Part shown: positions 63,143-64,000 of the stretch, piece after piece
Layout of the letters: each line of letters opens with the position of its first letter
Numbering within the stretch: position 1 is the stretch's first letter
NCBI GenBank assembly: GCA_037442025.1
Contig: JBBIRB010000008.1
Coordinates: 1-64,000 of the forward strand
From: UBA2287 sp037442025
GTDB lineage: Bacteria > Bacteroidota > Bacteroidia > Bacteroidales > Tenuifilaceae
Direction: 5' to 3'
DNA length: 64,000 bases
The notes under the pieces: model-generated
What the model was told of the DNA's origin: nothing
The model's database searches: none
The model's input: only the letters and a program-made list of their open reading frames with translations
Made by a program: the position numbers and the translations under genes

Positions 63143-64000
63143 TTAGGATATGGTTAACTGCTGGAATACATCCTGCAGCTGCTGATGCTTTAATTGCATT
63201 CCTATAATAGTGTAACCATTCGTTACAGCATGCTGGAATAGTTGTTTTCGAATATCTAAACCCGCTGTTTGAATAGCCCACTTATTCCCCGATATGTTGG
63301 TAACTTTTATTGCTTCGTTTAGGTTTTGGAAAGCGTTGGGATCGATCGCCTCGTTGTATTCAACCAGAATTTCGAGAGCATTGGTGCTACTAATAGCCGA
63401 TATTTCGTGTGTTAAGCCATCGGCCACAATGGTGCCCCTGTTAATAATAATAACCCGCTGGCACATGGCCTCCACTTCTTGCATTATATGGGTGGAAAGC
63501 ATAACCGTTTTATCTTTGCCAACCTCTGTAATAAGGTTCCGAATTTCGATAATTTGATTGGGGTCGAGGCCGCTGGTGGGCTCATCGAGTATAAGAACCT
63601 GGGGACGATTAAGCAGTGCTTGCGCTAAACCTACCCTTTGCCTGTATCCCTTCGATAATTGCCCTACTTTTTTGTTCTGTTCATGACCAATGCCCGTGAG
63701 CTCAATGAGTTCTTTAACCCTTGCATTGGCAAATCGGCCAATCTGACAAACTTTGGCAACAAAGTGAAGGTACTCTTTTACATACATGTCGGGGTAAAGT
63801 GGATTATTCTCGGGGAGGTAACCCACAAACTTTCTGAAATCGGGATTGTCGCTGAAAATCGATATTCCATTCACTTCAACTCTCCCCTGAGTTGGTGGAA
63901 TAAAACCCGTAATAATCTTCATTAGTGTTGACTTGCCTGCACCGTTAGGCCCAAGAAATCCGACCACCTGCCGGCTAGGAATTGACAGAGAAACATTGTC
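63143..64000 (-). CDS. gldA: GldA-type ABC transporter ATP-binding protein (5' end beyond the window)
   Basis: ATP-binding subunit of an ABC exporter, closest in style to gliding-motility GldA. Walker A GPNGAGKST, signature LSKGYRQRVGLAQAL and Walker B LILDEPTSGLDPNQI are complete, and the C-terminal about 80 residues form the usual regulatory extension of this subfamily. The frame stays open to base 64000 (DNVSLSIPSRQVV), so the start codon lies outside the window and the gene is partial. GldA belongs with GldF/GldG in gliding, but a related drug/Na export ATPase cannot be excluded without the partners. Confidence 0.88.
   Translation of the reverse strand, partial: DNVSLSIPSRQVVGFLGPNGAGKSTLMKIITGFIPPTQGRVEVNGISIFSDNPDFRKFVGYLPENNPLYPDMYVKEYLHFVAKVCQIGRFANARVKELIELTGIGHEQNKKVGQLSKGYRQRVGLAQALLNRPQVLILDEPTSGLDPNQIIEIRNLITEVGKDKTVMLSTHIMQEVEAMCQRVIIINRGTIVADGLTHEISAISSTNALEILVEYNEAIDPNAFQNLNEAIKVTNISGNKWAIQTAGLDIRKQLFQHAVTNGYTIIGMQLKHQQLQDVFQQLTIS

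Overview
The window reads as chromosome from a member of the Bacteroidota, most likely a Bacteroidales/Marinilabiliales-type organism and probably a draft or metagenome assembly. Supporting signs are a SprB-repeat adhesin with a gliding-type (type B) C-terminal sorting domain followed by a PorP/SprF gene, a GldA-type ABC ATPase, an Oar-like TonB receptor, a Y_Y_Y/SpoIIE phosphatase, the long plant/Bacteroidota-type IspG, a class II ribonucleotide reductase, and many Bacteroidota-type promoters (-7 box TAnnTTTG, sometimes with TTG about 19 nt upstream). No tRNA, rRNA, CRISPR array, prophage or insertion sequence was seen.

Layout. 1-10 kb: gltX (-), a gamma-glutamyltransferase (+), a large beta-propeller sensor with SpoIIE phosphatase plus a ProXp-ala type deacylase (+), and nrdJ (-). 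10-16 kb (all -): Oar-like TonB receptor, Kdo transferase waaA, TrmH-type rRNA methyltransferase. 16-28.4 kb (+): a giant SprB-repeat adhesin of about 3,400 residues, its PorP/SprF partner and a DUF4296 lipoprotein. 28.5-38.5 kb: an HU/SPOR membrane protein, a repeat-rich fibre protein with an S74 chaperone domain, a sirtuin, metG, and an LD-carboxypeptidase/yraN/yjbR operon. 38.5-46 kb: a YfiR-MCP operon, a DUF2975/HTH pair, cysS, and a Na/Pi cotransporter. 46-50.5 kb (-): a surface/exopolysaccharide operon (Wzi-like protein, sugar transferase, S8 protease, small barrel protein). 51-64 kb: metK behind a probable SAM-II riboswitch, a NYN/cold-shock protein, UspA, ispG, a sigma-54 response regulator, a FadL-type porin, a SiaC-like protein, a ROK kinase and gldA (cut by the window end).

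Main themes. The cell surface dominates: T9SS-exported adhesin, fibre protein, TonB and FadL porins, LPS (waaA) and exopolysaccharide genes. Housekeeping translation genes (gltX, metG, cysS, proX-like, trmH-like) are scattered between them.

Assembly quality matters here. Two 10-N gaps (18444-18453 and 47060-47069) and two single-base homopolymer deletions (near 18578 and 48553) split three genes that otherwise look intact. Repeat-phase arithmetic indicates that the first gap stands for 8 missing bases (or 8 plus whole repeat units), and reading-frame arithmetic that the second stands for zero or a multiple of three. No plainly novel multigene system was found. The least explained items are the YfiR-MCP pair, the DUF2975/HTH promoter with spaced direct repeats, the HU-TM-SPOR protein, the repeat fibre protein and an orphan hairpin with a mini-ORF.
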